A stretch of DNA of 64,000 nucleotides from Globodera rostochiensis (Eukaryota; Nematoda; Chromadorea; Rhabditida; Heteroderidae), in NCBI GenBank assembly GCA_018350325.1, contig JAEVLN010000015.1:1384008-1448007 (forward strand), in the 5' to 3' direction. Made by a program: the position numbers and the translations under genes. The notes under the pieces are model-generated. The model was given only the letters and a program-made list of their open reading frames with translations. It was not told the DNA's origin and searched no databases. Positions 1 to 11,900 of the stretch are shown piece by piece (the first letter of the stretch is position 1; each line of letters starts with the position of its first letter).

Positions 1-1835
1 ACAAAAAGCAAGTCAGTATGGGGGAAAATGTTTGCAAAAATACAGCACACTCGACAAAAGAAGGGAATTTGCATAAAATAGGCCCTAAACTTTTTGTTGG
101 ATAAGTCAGGGTAAGTTTCGACATCGCAGGTTGGGGGGGGGGCAGGGCATTCGTCAATAATACGCTAATATTGCAGGGGTGTCAGTACGTTTTGCCAACT
201 GTACATTTTTGCCAACCCAGCAAAAATGGTACGTTTTGCAGCAAAAATATTACGTTTTGCCAACTCAGCACAATGTTTCATTTCGCCAACTCATCAAAAA
301 CTTAAATCGACCAATTTCGAACCCCGGACCCGAATTCGAAGGTTTTTTGATTCTACCTACAATATTTTTCACACAAAAATGTCCTATTTTTGCATTCCTT
401 ATTTTGTTCTCAAGAGATGGTGAAAGTTTGAGAAGAATCGGCTCGAGGGGAAAAAAGTTTTCCAGAGCGAAGTGTGGGATGGTCAAAATAATTATTAAAA
501 AAGTGAGAGAGAACGCCATAGGCGAGAAAGTTAGAGAAAGAAAGGAAATTTTAATTCTCTCGCACTCTCCATTTATTGGCACACATCTCGTTTTTTGAGT
601 CGCTGTGTGTGCAAGATGATGTCGAGAACAACAAACGATGTTGCAGAAAATCTTGAGGGAATATGCGAGCGAATTGCAGGAGATGAGAACCAGGCAATTG
701 GGTTTTGGAAAATTGCATAAAAGATAAAACTATTTTGGGAAAAAACGAATCATTTTTGATCGATTAATCTATGGATTATGCGTTTCGTTTTAAGGTAATT
801 TTAAATTAATGCATTTCACACAGCGTTTCATTTTTGCATATTATTACCGCTGAACCCTTTCGCCAAGAGTTTCGACGCGAAAAGAAAATAAATAAAAAAT
901 GCACTAAATTCAAAAATATTTTAACCCGCCCCCAAAACACGCTAACAGACAACAACTCACATTAGTTGTCGACTGAATAATTTAAATACTAAAATTGTAA
1001 AATTTAAAACTGAAATAAGAAAATGTCGGACAAAATTGAATGATGGGCCCGTCGAACACGGCTTCTGCACTCATTGCTATTGACGTAGACGGCTGAGCCA
1101 ATTTACGCACTAAAATTAAAATGTTTTAATTTGAATTTAATTGGCCATAATGAGTGTTTTCTTACCCGAAATGGCTGCATTCATTCGCTGCCCAGATGAT
1201 CGGCGCTCCTCCTTCCTCTTTTGGCGTTTTGCCTCCCTTTTCTCAATCCCAATTTTAAAATTCGTGCTCATTTTTAATAAAAAATTTTAATTTTTCACTA
1301 TTTGCTGAAAAAGTGGTATCCAGAGGATGATTTGAATAATGGGATAGATTCCTTGCTATTGGCCATTATATTAGTGAGCTCTGTGCAAAAAATTAGGAAA
1401 ATCGGTGTGTTCAATCAAAAATTCTTGTGTTCGAAGTACGCGATGGTCAAAATAATTATTAAAAAAGATGAGAGAGAACGCCAAAAGAAGAGAACGGTTA
1501 GAGAAAGAGAGGGAAAAGCGAGAGAGTACACTGTCTTCCTTAACGGTAATAGAAATGCAAAAATGAAACGCTGTGATTTCAGGCTCAAATCTCATTGATG
1601 TACAGCAACAGTCCTTCTGGATTGTAAATCAAATAATTGCTTTAATTTGTCTTAAAATGTGTAGACTGATTTCTAATTAATTTTGGTTCATGTTATCCGA
1701 GGGAAAGCAACCAAACGATGTCAATTCATCTCATCATTATAGCTTAAATTAAAAGTAGGGATAAATCAGGCTTTGCCTTTCCGATTGCTTCGTCGTCATT
1801 CATTGTTCAAACACAGCCTTCGCGGATTTACAGGA
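1..1835. other. Intergenic, AT-rich, with diverged repeat copies
   Basis: I see no protein gene here. The longest open frames lack similarity to anything I recognise and read through low-complexity sequence. Two related segments, about 465-560 and 1430-1525, share the core GATGGTCAAAATAATTATT followed by GAGAGAGAACGCC, so this is dispersed-repeat territory. A short stretch at 186-300 repeats the phrase ACGTTTTGCCAACT several times. GCAAAAATGAAACGCTGTG near 1556 is an inverted match to sequence near 820. Confidence 0.6.
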
Positions 1836-3532
1836 ATGGTCGTTCAGCAGATTAACGACGATGATGCCTTTCGAGAGGCAATTGGTGTCAATTCAAAGTC
1901 CCGTGCACTGGTTGTATGTGACTTTTTTGCGAATTGGTACATTTATTCATTCACTTATGAAAACTCCAAAATTATTCAAAAATATTTATGCGCGGATTTG
2001 TCAGGTGTGGGCCGTGCAGGGCAATTGCACCCGTTTTAGAGAGTCTCTCTGAACGTTATGCCCAAAAGGCGGTGTTTCTGAAGATAGACGTTGATCGTTG
2101 TCGTGGTAAATTATTAAACCATTCAGCAGACATGCAATATTACTTAATGTTAAAATTCAGGTGTTTCCCAACAATATTCAATTCGTGCCATGCCCACTTT
2201 TGTGGTTTTGTTGAATGGCGAGGAAGTTGGAAGAATACAGGGGGCTGATCCTGGCGGACTTGAGCACATGATCGCCACTTTGGCCGATTCCCGGGACGTC
2301 GGCAGCAGTGGGACGAGTGAGAACATTAAAAAGCCTCAGGGAGATCACGTTGCCAATGCGGAAGAACGTCAGTGGCTGGAACAATTGGTGTCCCATGCGG
2401 AAAGGGTACAAATTTAATATTTTTTGATTGATTATTTTAAGAACAATGTTTAAATTAAAATTTAGATGTCCATTTATGAGGACCCGCTGAGTCGAACGTT
2501 GGCACTTTCGCTCATCCCTGCCGACGATTTACGCCAAAAGGCAACAAACGACGGGGAAGTTAACCAATACGAATTGGCCAAAGGGTTGCTCGCCTGGTTC
2601 CATGGCTTCTTCTGTTGGGTAAACCAGGCAAAGTGTGAAAAGTGCGGCATTGACGGCAAATCAGGTGGCCATTTGGCAACGGTTTTCTTGAGTACTTTTG
2701 TCATATTTAATGTCAGATGGACACGGCGACCCTACGGGAGAGGAGCGGCAGCATGGGGCCGATAGGGTTGAGCTGTTTCATTGTGAAAAGTGTGGTGATC
2801 AAATCCGGTTCCCGCGCTACAATGACCCGGCCAAGCTGTTGGAAACGCGCAAAGGTCGGTGCGGAGAATACGCAAATTGCTTCACGCTTTGCTGTCGAGC
2901 GATGGGCTTACAAACGCGGTTCGAATTTTGGTTAAGTTTGATTTGAATTTATTGAAATAATTCATTAGATGGATTTCGGACAACCTTGACCATGTGTGGG
3001 TTGAAGTCTTTTCGGGTCAACTTCAACGCTGGTTGCACTGTGACCCTTGCGAAAATGTCATTGACACTCCGCTAATGTATGATAAGGTAAGCATTCACAT
3101 GGACATTCCATGTTTAAAATACGATTTAAGGGATGGGGGAAGAAGCATGCCTATGTGTTTGCGGTTGCCATTGATCATGTGCAGGACGTCACATGGCGAT
3201 ACCATTTTGACCACCGCGCTGTGATGAACAGACGGCTCAGTGTGAGAGAGTCTGTGTTGCGCAACTTTATAAATGTGATTCATTAAGTCTTAAAATGAGC
3301 CTGATCCAATCAGAAAAATAACTGTAGCTATTGTCTGATTCAGAAATTGAACGCTCGGTTGGCCCGCCAATTGACGGCTGAACGTACTGTTGAGCTGAGG
3401 AAACAGATGATCGCTGAGCTGGTGGAATTTCTTACCGCCCATCCCCAACTTCGTGACGGAACCGAAGCACAGAATCAAGGCCGACGCTCGGGTGCCGAGG
3501 CATGGCGACTTGCGCGTGGCGAATGTAAATGA
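1836..3532 (+). CDS. png-1: Peptide:N-glycanase (thioredoxin + transglutaminase core)
   Basis: Deglycosylates misfolded glycoproteins exported from the ER before proteasomal destruction, by cleaving the bond between the N-glycan and asparagine. Eight exons are readable: 1836-1936, 2005-2105, 2161-2405, 2466-2664, 2717-2918, 2969-3086, 3131-3274 and 3344-3532, giving 432 residues. An N-terminal thioredoxin domain (residues 1 to about 110) has an intact WCGPC site at 34-38; nematode PNG-1 is known to combine these activities. Two CxxC pairs form the zinc site. The transglutaminase-type triad is visible as Cys264 ([10 protein letters not shown]), His291 (DHVW) and Asp308 (HCDPCEN). The end matches the family motif [15 protein letters not shown], but translation stops right after it, so the C-terminal PAW mannose-binding domain of animal PNGases is absent. 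The start follows TTTACAG, a likely trans-splice acceptor. Confidence 0.95.
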
Positions 3533-3921
3533 AAGTATAGAAGGCGCACATAAAATAGAAGAGAATGAAGTGTAAGGGTTGAATAGTTCCCAAATGAATG
3601 TTCTACACATTATCATACCCTTTATGATGCAAATCGGGCCCGATTTATTTTGTGATTACTATTTTAAGTACTGTTTGTCTATGAGTTGGATGAATCGTCT
3701 TACCACTCCGCTCTTAAATCTTATTTGTTGTATTATTTAAAATTATTCAATAAACCATTTTAAAGTAAACGAATCGCCTTTAGTAATACATACATGTTTG
3801 TCGTGTTTAAAATGTCTAATTCTGTAAATATTTCTGCTACAAATGTTTTAGTAAAATGGAAACATTTATTATTTTGCTTACAGTCAAAGTTTGGTTAATT
3901 TTAATATTATATGTTTAAAGT

Positions 3922-6066
3922 ATGGACAACGAAGACAATGACAAATCGACTTCCAATGATCACATTGTGAAACGGGGAAGTGGCGAAGAAACTTTGACCG
4001 GTGAATCGATGCGTAAATTGGTTAAAGTTTGGCACTTTAAGTTTCAGGACTGACAACGCAATCGAATCCATTCGATGACCCAATTCAGAGGACGAAATGT
4101 CTTGTTCAGTACATAAAACTGCGTAAACAGGTTCAACAAACTAAAATTTATTTGGGAAAATGCGTCACTTTTAGCGTACAGAGGCGGAGCAGGTTAAGCG
4201 AAATGCACTCAAAAAGCAGAAAATGGACGCTCGGGCGACCTTACAAAGTGCGCGCGAGGAGAAAACTGCAGCAGAGACTGAACAACGACTGTCCGCAATG
4301 TGAGTAGGGGGGGGGGAAGGCATCTTGATAAATACAAAAATGGATTTGACAAAAACGGTATGCTTTATCTGGAGGATTGAGGTGATAACTATAGTAAGAC
4401 AAATTGAACAAAAATTAGTCCCCTGAAAAGCAAAGGAATGTTTTGTATTTCCTTGCAAAAATTAAGGAAAGTTGAGGGGCTAAACCAGGAGAAGCACCAA
4501 GTGCTGGCCGCACTGAAATCCATCCACAGTCGAGAAACGGAGCGAAAACGAAAGAGGGAAGAGGTCGGATTTTGGGGGCGGCTCATAGGCTTGAAATCTG
4601 TTAATTTTGGACGTATTAAACCACTTCAGCAGGAGAGACAACGCCGGGCATTGGCGGAAGAGCAGCGGAGGCTGGAGGAACAGCGGAGATTGGCAGCTGT
4701 GGGAACTGTCCATTCATTCCTTTTTGAACCGTTCTGTTGTCCATTAACAGCAACAACAGCAGCAGTCACTGGCCGCTGTTGAGTACATTTTGCAGCTGAA
4801 AAATGCTCAACACGCATTGAGTGCAATAATCGCATCAGCAACGGGCGAAGGCAGCACGCATTTGGGTGGGCCAGTCGCCGGACATTCGAGTGAGTCAAGC
4901 CGGAGTGTTGGAGGTGTACTTGAAGGACGAGAACAGAACGAGCAAACGATTTGCTCTTCTCAGATTAAATTTTTTTAATTTGCAGTTGCTTCCTCACTTT
5001 CGCCAGCGCTACTCTCCCTGTTGATGCAAAATTCGTTGGCCGATGTCGGTGGAACTGTTTCTCAAAGTGTCCAAGTTGGGAATGCTGCATCACTGCCACC
5101 AGCAGCCGCCGCCTCGTTTATGAATATTCCCACTGCCACCCAACAGCAGCAAAGGTCCATTTTGTATTTAAATCATTAGATGGTAGCAAAACCTGGGTGA
5201 ACTGAGGGGTTTATTTAAAGAAAAACACCGCAATTGACCGATTAAATTTCTAGCAAACTTGCCTCCACATTTGGAATGGCGCCTCCTCATCAGCCGTCAC
5301 CGACACCAACTTCTGTCACAAATCAACAACAGTCCTCACAACAGCACCAAATGAATCTTCAACAACAACAGGTTGTCCCAACTCTTAAGCACATTATTTT
5401 ACTGATAATTTAATCCGCCAACAAGGTTCAAAACGCGGTTACTCAATTGTTAAGACAACAGTTCCCCACAAGTTCGCCAGGGATTATTGGAGTGAACGCG
5501 CTTTTAAATGCGACTGGAGCAGGCGGTCATGGACAAATCGGCCAAGCGTTTCCCGGCATTGGCAATTACTCCGCACAGCAACAATTTGACTTCCAAACCG
5601 TATGAATGGGCATTTATCGTGGAAAAGCTTACGGAACAGTACTTATGGCGGAATTGACGACCCAGTTTAGATTATTTGACTGATGGGGCGGCCATTTGTA
5701 GCATTTGCTTTCCACCTCCTTTTATATCATGGGGCTACATTGATTGTTTTATATACTTATCAGCTCGCCGCGGCTGCTCAGGCTCAGCAATTGCCTTCTG
5801 CATTGAATCTGCAGGCGCTAGTTGGGGGTGGTGGGAACGGAACAGTGCACCCATCGCCAAATCCGATAACTTCCACCGCGGCGCCCAATAATATTCCGGG
5901 GTTTTCACAAGAGCTCTTATACCAAGCAACCATGCTTGCAGCAGCGAATTTGAGGTGGTTTATTTAGACAATAATGCTCAAGTGATTTAACATTAAAAAT
6001 TTCGCTTTAAGCAATTCCGGAATGATCACATCAAGCTCAGCACAACAGCAGCAACGGCCCAAATAA
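3922..6066 (+). CDS. GPS2-like coiled-coil, glutamine-rich protein
   Basis: Probable orthologue of G-protein pathway suppressor 2, a subunit of the NCoR/SMRT-HDAC3 corepressor. Eleven exons fit by frame: 3922-4012, 4048-4130, 4175-4299, 4467-4563, 4630-4698, 4751-4913, 4986-5154, 5254-5371, 5426-5599, 5764-5954 and 6012-6066. The first third is a charged coiled coil; the segment GLNQEKHQVLAALKSIH, followed by a basic KRKRE patch, resembles the LQxEKHQLFLQLKKVL helix through which GPS2 contacts its partners. The remainder is low-complexity and rich in Gln, Ala, Ser and Pro (ATQQQQRS, SSAQQQQRPK at the end), like the GPS2 tail. The first intron, at 35 bases, is very short. The call rests mainly on the coiled-coil motif; another coiled-coil nuclear cofactor is possible. 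Confidence 0.55.
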
Positions 6067-6578
6067 GAACGAAGGTGAACCATAGATCGGCTAAAAACAT
6101 TTTTCCAAATTAGCTTATCATTATGAAACCTAAATGCGTTAATAAAAAAAAATCCGGTTTGATTTGACATCATCTAGTTAGATCTTTGATTTTTCATCAA
6201 ATCTCTGACAGTTGCCAACAACAGTGTTTTTTTTTGTATTGATGCATAGTTTGGCATTTTTTTGGTTTGAAGAACACGATCTAATAATGGTTTTCCCATT
6301 GCATAAAATTATAAATGAGCGCAATCAAAAATTTAGTCAAAATTCAATGGCATGGATATAGTGGCTAACAACATCATAGATCATTCGTTAGCAGCGCCCT
6401 TGAAAGACACTGGGATGTGTTTTGAGAACATTTGCTGAGTGGGTGCATAACCGACAAGTACCAGCCAAATTGGTTTACATAGTGTCATTTGTCGGGTCCT
6501 TCTTGACTTCATTTTTTAAAATCAAATTTAGTCTATTTCTTCTGAACTCTAAAAATAAATAATTGAATTTTCTGCAAA
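6067..6578. other. Intergenic spacer
   Basis: 512 bases between the stop of the GPS2-like gene and the start of the F-box gene. It is AT-rich, with AATAAAAAAAA near 6140 as a possible cleavage signal for the upstream gene. I see no coding exon, RNA gene or recognisable repeat. Confidence 0.5.
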
Positions 6579-8345
6579 ATGTCGGACAACGCAAGCGAAT
6601 CGGAGCAGCAACAGCAAATGGAGGAACTGTGAGTTTGTTTCCTGAAGTGTCAATAAAAAGCAATAAATTTCAGTTTCATTTGTGCCGACGTTTGGCTCGA
6701 AGTCTTCGCTTTTCTTTGTCCTTTTGACGTGGGACTGAAAATGGCGCTGATCAGTGATCGATTCGACGCTTTGGTGGACGAACACTTCAAATTGAAAAAA
6801 TGGTCTTTGGGTTGGCTGCAAATTCGTCGTGCAAATGACGGAAATGGCGCAGAAATTATCAGCAAATGGGTAATCTTATCAAACATAGGGCCTTCATAGG
6901 CGTCCAGGAAATTTTGTTAAGATTTCAGCTTCAAATTACGGAATCAATGAGCACTATTTTTGGGAAAGCCTTTTTTTCTAAAAACAAAAAGTTTTCATAA
7001 AGTTCTAAAATATGGAAAGTGTGGAAATATGGCAAATTAAAATTATGGCATTTGCCAAGAGGGCATTTTGAGCTCCCTGGTCGCTGATAACGAATATGAC
7101 AAGATCAATTCCTTACTCCGGACCCGTCGACATTTTTGGAAAATCAATTTTTCCAGAAATCAATTTTGGCCTTAATTTTTCAAAAAACCAAACTACAATC
7201 GTGCTTTGTGAATAATTCGGAGTCCAAACTTGATTAAAAAAATCATAGATTGTAAAAACATAGAACAATGATACCATGATAAATCTGGGGTCATATTCGT
7301 GATCAGCGACCTCGATAACCCCCGAGTACTTCGCAGAATTGCATAAAACTGATTTTTTTTTAAATCTGGACTTATTTATGTTCTTTAAGTATCCCGAAAG
7401 TCTTGGTTTTGGTGGTGAACCGCTGCCAATTCCTCAAGTACCGCTTCCAAACAAAGTGACCGGATTCGCAGGAATTACTATCAGGTGCTTCCTTCCAAAA
7501 AAGTTAACAAAATTTAAAATGTTTTTTAATTTCAGTTACGTCGACCAAACCGTCATCGAATTCCTTCAACGCATTCGCCGTCTTTTCGACTCTTCCGGGA
7601 CAAATGTCGTAATTGATACCTCCGATGACCAAAGCCGCAGCTGGGAAATCATTTGGCAAAAGATTTGGCCTTTCGTCAATGACAACATTTGCCGCCTTCT
7701 TTTGGACTCCTCTCAATTTGGCCGTTTGCGACAATTCTCTCCGACCGTTCTTCTCAACTATGCAAATCTCCGATCGGTCTGGGTTTTTTTCCTCGGGCAG
7801 CTGGGCGATGACATCGATGCTTCTTTTGACCAAGTGGCCAAATGGTTGTGCACTCCCCGCAGGGATGGTCTTCCGAAGATGTTTCGTTGTCATGTTTTTT
7901 TGCTCAGAATGGAAGGATTCAGACAGGTAATTTTCTCATTCTTATAATCAGTGAGAGTTATTCCCTTCGTTTTAGTCATTTGTCAATGCTTCTGAGCCGG
8001 TCAATTTCATCATGCATCTGTCTGCTTATTTTGACATTGTGCCATTTGAGCTGAAGAACATTTTGACGGGGGAGCAATTGACATTGCGACACCGCAACTC
8101 AAACTGCTGGCTGTTGGTGCGATGTCCAATTGCGCGAGAAGAGGAGAAATGGGCGAAGTGGGAGGAGGAGGCAATTGAATGGGACTGGAGCCATCAATGG
8201 AATCGCATCGCTATTGACTTCAACGACAGTGACATCGGCGACGGGTAGGTGTTAATGGTCCCGAAATTTCCCCTCGTATTGTAAAAGTTTTCTAATTTTC
8301 AGGATGGTTGACGAAAAGGCAGGTCCAAGTGAGCCGAAGAAGTGA
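6579..8345 (+). CDS. F-box protein of a cyst-nematode-expanded family
   Basis: Predicted substrate adaptor of SCF ubiquitin ligases. Six exons: 6579-6628, 6674-6869, 7390-7484, 7536-7926, 7976-8244 and 8303-8345, giving 347 residues. The F-box-like region is near the N-terminus ([19 protein letters not shown], then a conserved [16 protein letters not shown]). The body carries the repeating family signature [58 protein letters not shown] and the C-terminal [21 protein letters not shown] recognise this pattern from a large paralogous family in Globodera and Heterodera; that is memory, not a search. This copy differs in one stretch ([18 protein letters not shown]) where relatives carry a hydrophilic Asp/Ala/Ser-rich linker. 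The second intron is unusually long (520 bases). Confidence 0.88.
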
Positions 8346-8915
8346 ATGGACAGAGGACGAACGAACTTGATGGAGGAAATTCGAACAGAAAATGGATTGA
8401 TTGTAATTGTTGATTTCCCCTTTGCTGTATGAATTCGAAATCGGTCGGAAAGGAGGTCAGATTCTCGGTCGGGTTCTACGACCTCGCCCATAAAAGGGCT
8501 TTTTTCTAGATTATTAAAAAAATATTTTTTAAAATGGGGGGAGGGAGGAGGGACAAACTACAATTAAAACGAGAAAAATGTGGAAATATTTTTATTCTAA
8601 AAATTGTCTGAATATATGTTATTTAATGCACTGATAATGAATTCGTCAAATAAAATGAAAATTGAGAATTTAAAGTCCTTTTGAAAAAATTAGGGAAAAC
8701 AGGACTTTTATTTCCGTTTAAACGGAAAAAAATCTACGAAACAAACACGACAAAATGCCAAAAAAAATGAAAAAAATGAACGAAATTTCGTCCATCTCTG
8801 CTGATTAGGTTTTGGATAATCCGGGTCTGCTTTCGGCTTCTAGTTCATTCATCGTATCCGCCACTCAAAGGATTTTCAACCTGAATTTTAGGAAAACGCA
8901 GTGCTTTATTTTTAA
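8346..8915. repeat. Intergenic spacer with a dispersed repeat module
   Basis: 570 bases between the F-box gene and the EDEM gene. The segment 8579-8680 (TTATTCTAAAAATTGTCTG, ACTGATAATGAATTCGTCAA, AAAATTGAGAATTTAAAG) matches 57067-57170 closely and an inverted copy at 57345-57395, and shares its last part with both arms of the foldback at 46068-46893. The rest is AT-rich without features I can support. Confidence 0.6.
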
Positions 8916-11900
8916 ATGCACTTTTGTCGCCGAAGCCATGTAGTTGACATTGTTTTTGGTCAACTTTTCCGCCGGCTTAGGTCGCCGCTTTGGGGCCAAT
9001 TGCCTTTGTCCATTTGTTTTTTTCTCTTTTCAACTTTTTTTCTTGCGTCGTCGGAGTTTGTCCGAAATGCTGCTGAACACAAAGAAGGCCCATTGAATAA
9101 AACGGCACTCAAGTATGAATACTCCCGAATTAATAAAACCCAAGCCTGGCATTTTAATTGACCGTTTAACAAAAGGGAGAAGGCACACGAGCTGTTCATG
9201 CACGGGTATACGGCCTACATGCGCCACGCGTTCCCTCACGACGAGCTGATGCCACTGACCTGCCAGGGACGGAAACGTGGCGTCACTCCGAGCAGAGGGG
9301 GTCGGCTCTAGCGAATGCTTCCCATTCGGACAGAGAGCAATTTCCCACAGATGTTGACGACGTGCTGGGCAATTTCTCTCTGACGCTCGTCGACACCCTC
9401 GACACACTGGTGGTTGTCGGCGAGTTAGAAGAATTTGAACGGGCAGTTCGGCTGGTGGTGGACACTGTGCGCTTCGATTCCGACCTTGTGGTGTCCGTTT
9501 TTGAGACGAGTGAGTGGTTGAGATTTTGGGGATCGGAAAAATGAATTTAATATGTTTACCGTTCTCTCCAAATATTAAGAATATTCTGATTCTAATTCAG
9601 ACATTCGTATGGTCGGCGGTCTTCTTTCAGGTTTTCTCCCTATTTTGCGTTTGATGATAACCTTTCGCTTTTCAGCCCATCTGCTCAGTTTGGTGTTGAA
9701 GCAGAGAGATGATGCCACCCGTTTCCACTGGTACAGCGACCAATTATTGCGAATGGCCACCGAACTGGCCGATCGTCTGATGCCCGCCTTCAACACGTCC
9801 AGTGGCGTCCCGTATTCCCGGGTGAGTCGTTAGTCCATCTTGATGGGTTAAAAGCCGTCGTTGTGCCCTAATAATCCTTCATGTCTCTGTTTTTTGTTGC
9901 GTCATCATTTTTTAGGTGAATCTGAAGCGTGGTTTGTTGCCAAGCTTGCGGCGGCAGCAAGACACGTGCACGGCCTGTGGAGGCACAATGATTCTCGAGT
10001 GGGCAACGCTCAGCCGACTGACGGGCAACCCGGTTTATGAGGAGAAGGCGCGCAAGGCGATGGACTTTCTGTGGGAGCAAAGGCATCGGGGCTCCGATCT
10101 GATGGGAACTGTGCTTAACGTCAACTCGGGTACGCCTTACGCATCTGTTGTCGGCATAACAAAAAAAAATTGCACATTTTAACAGGCGATTGGATACGAC
10201 GCGACGCGGGAATCGGTGCTGGCATTGACTCCTATTACGAATAGTTTTGTGAATGGGCGCTAATATATGGGAACCGGATGATTATTTGCACTGAAAACCG
10301 GACAAAAATATAATTTTACATTTTTTTATGGGAGATGGGACCGTCCCGAGTATTACCGGGTGCTTTTGTCGTGTTAAAGCTGAAGTTTTTAAGCACACTC
10401 AAAGCCTACATACTGCTTGGTGACGAAGATTTTTTGTACCGCTTCAACAAGGTGAGTCAAAATCGCACCGTTTGGACTTTTGATGGGGTTGAATATTTCT
10501 TCGAATTTAGCATTATGACAGCATAATGCGCTATCTGAACAAAGGGCCGCTGTTTGTCGATGTGCACATGCATAAACCGCAGATCGCCTCGCGTTCCTTC
10601 ATGGACGCACTGCTCGCTTTTTGGCCGGGCGTCCAAGTGCTTAAGGGAGACCTAAGAAGTGCCATTGAAATGCACCAAATGCTCTACACTGTTGTCAAGG
10701 TGTTCTTTCTTTTTCAATATTTTTATATTTTCAGAATTTTTACACGAATTTTGAAGACTCGAATTTGCCCCCTGTTTGGCAATAAGCCGAATCCAATCTG
10801 ACAAAATAACGGCCAACAGTTTTAGCGACACAAATTTCTGCCCGACGCCTTCACGCACGACCTCCAGGTGCACTGGGCCCAGCACCCGCTGAGGCCGGAA
10901 TTCATCGAGAGCACATACTTTCTTTACAGAGCCACTCGGGACCCCCACTATTTGGAGGTGCTTTTTAGCGGTTTGGGAGTAAGCCAACCATCAATCAAAT
11001 CCGTGGTCAGAGTGCAATAATACAATTAATGTCCGGGAAAAACATTCCATTTGCACTGTTTCTTCTGATTAACAATTGAATTTAGGTGGCCAAGCAAGTG
11101 TTGGAGAGTTTGGAAGAGAATGTGAAGGTTATGTGCGGTTTTGCATCGATCAAAGATGTGAGGACGATGGAGCACGAAGACCAGTAAAGAGAATTTAGGT
11201 ATTATTTCCATTTGTTCATTATTTTATTAGAATGGAGTCCTTTGTGCTTGCCGAGACGTTCAAGTACCTGTACATGATCTTTGCGGAGCCCGACGAGTTG
11301 CCAATACACCCGGATAATTACGTTCTCACCACCGAGGCACACTTTTTGCCACTCACAATCGGAGAGATCAATGTTGGGGACGAGAATCGGGTGAGCGCTT
11401 GCAGGGGAATAAGCCTAGCGGAGTTTGTGCATATTAACGGTTTTATTTGTATCCCAATTTCTATTTGTGTATTAGCTGCCGCGTCGGATGCTGATTGACC
11501 CTGACGAAATTGTTGAACACAAATGGAGTGATCAGCCGCGCCGTTTTGCGTCCGCATGTCCAAATTTGGCCGCTGCTGAAGACGACCGACACCAGCACGT
11601 ACTCTCCCACCTGCTGCGTTCCCCTGACCAACTCCTCTCCTATGGGCACCGAGTTCGGCAGGCCGTCAGCAGAGTGTTGGGCGGAGTCAATTTGCTAATG
11701 TCTGAGGACGAAGAGGGGGAGGAGGACGGAAATGGCGGCGACCCCATGGCCGGTGGTGGCTCTTGTCCATCGACAACAAAGGCCGGGACTGAGTGAGTGC
11801 TGTTTGTTTCTTTAAATCGCTTATAAAGCAATTCGTTTGGCGTGCAGCAGAGCCAGTGCTGTCGAGCGACTCCAGGCGTGGGCCTTCAACCCATCGAATC

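Noticed and set aside
179..598. 139-codon plus-strand open frame near the left edge
   Set aside because: Composed of repeated TTTTGCCAAC-type sequence and AT-rich DNA shared with 1430-1525; no splice structure or similarity.
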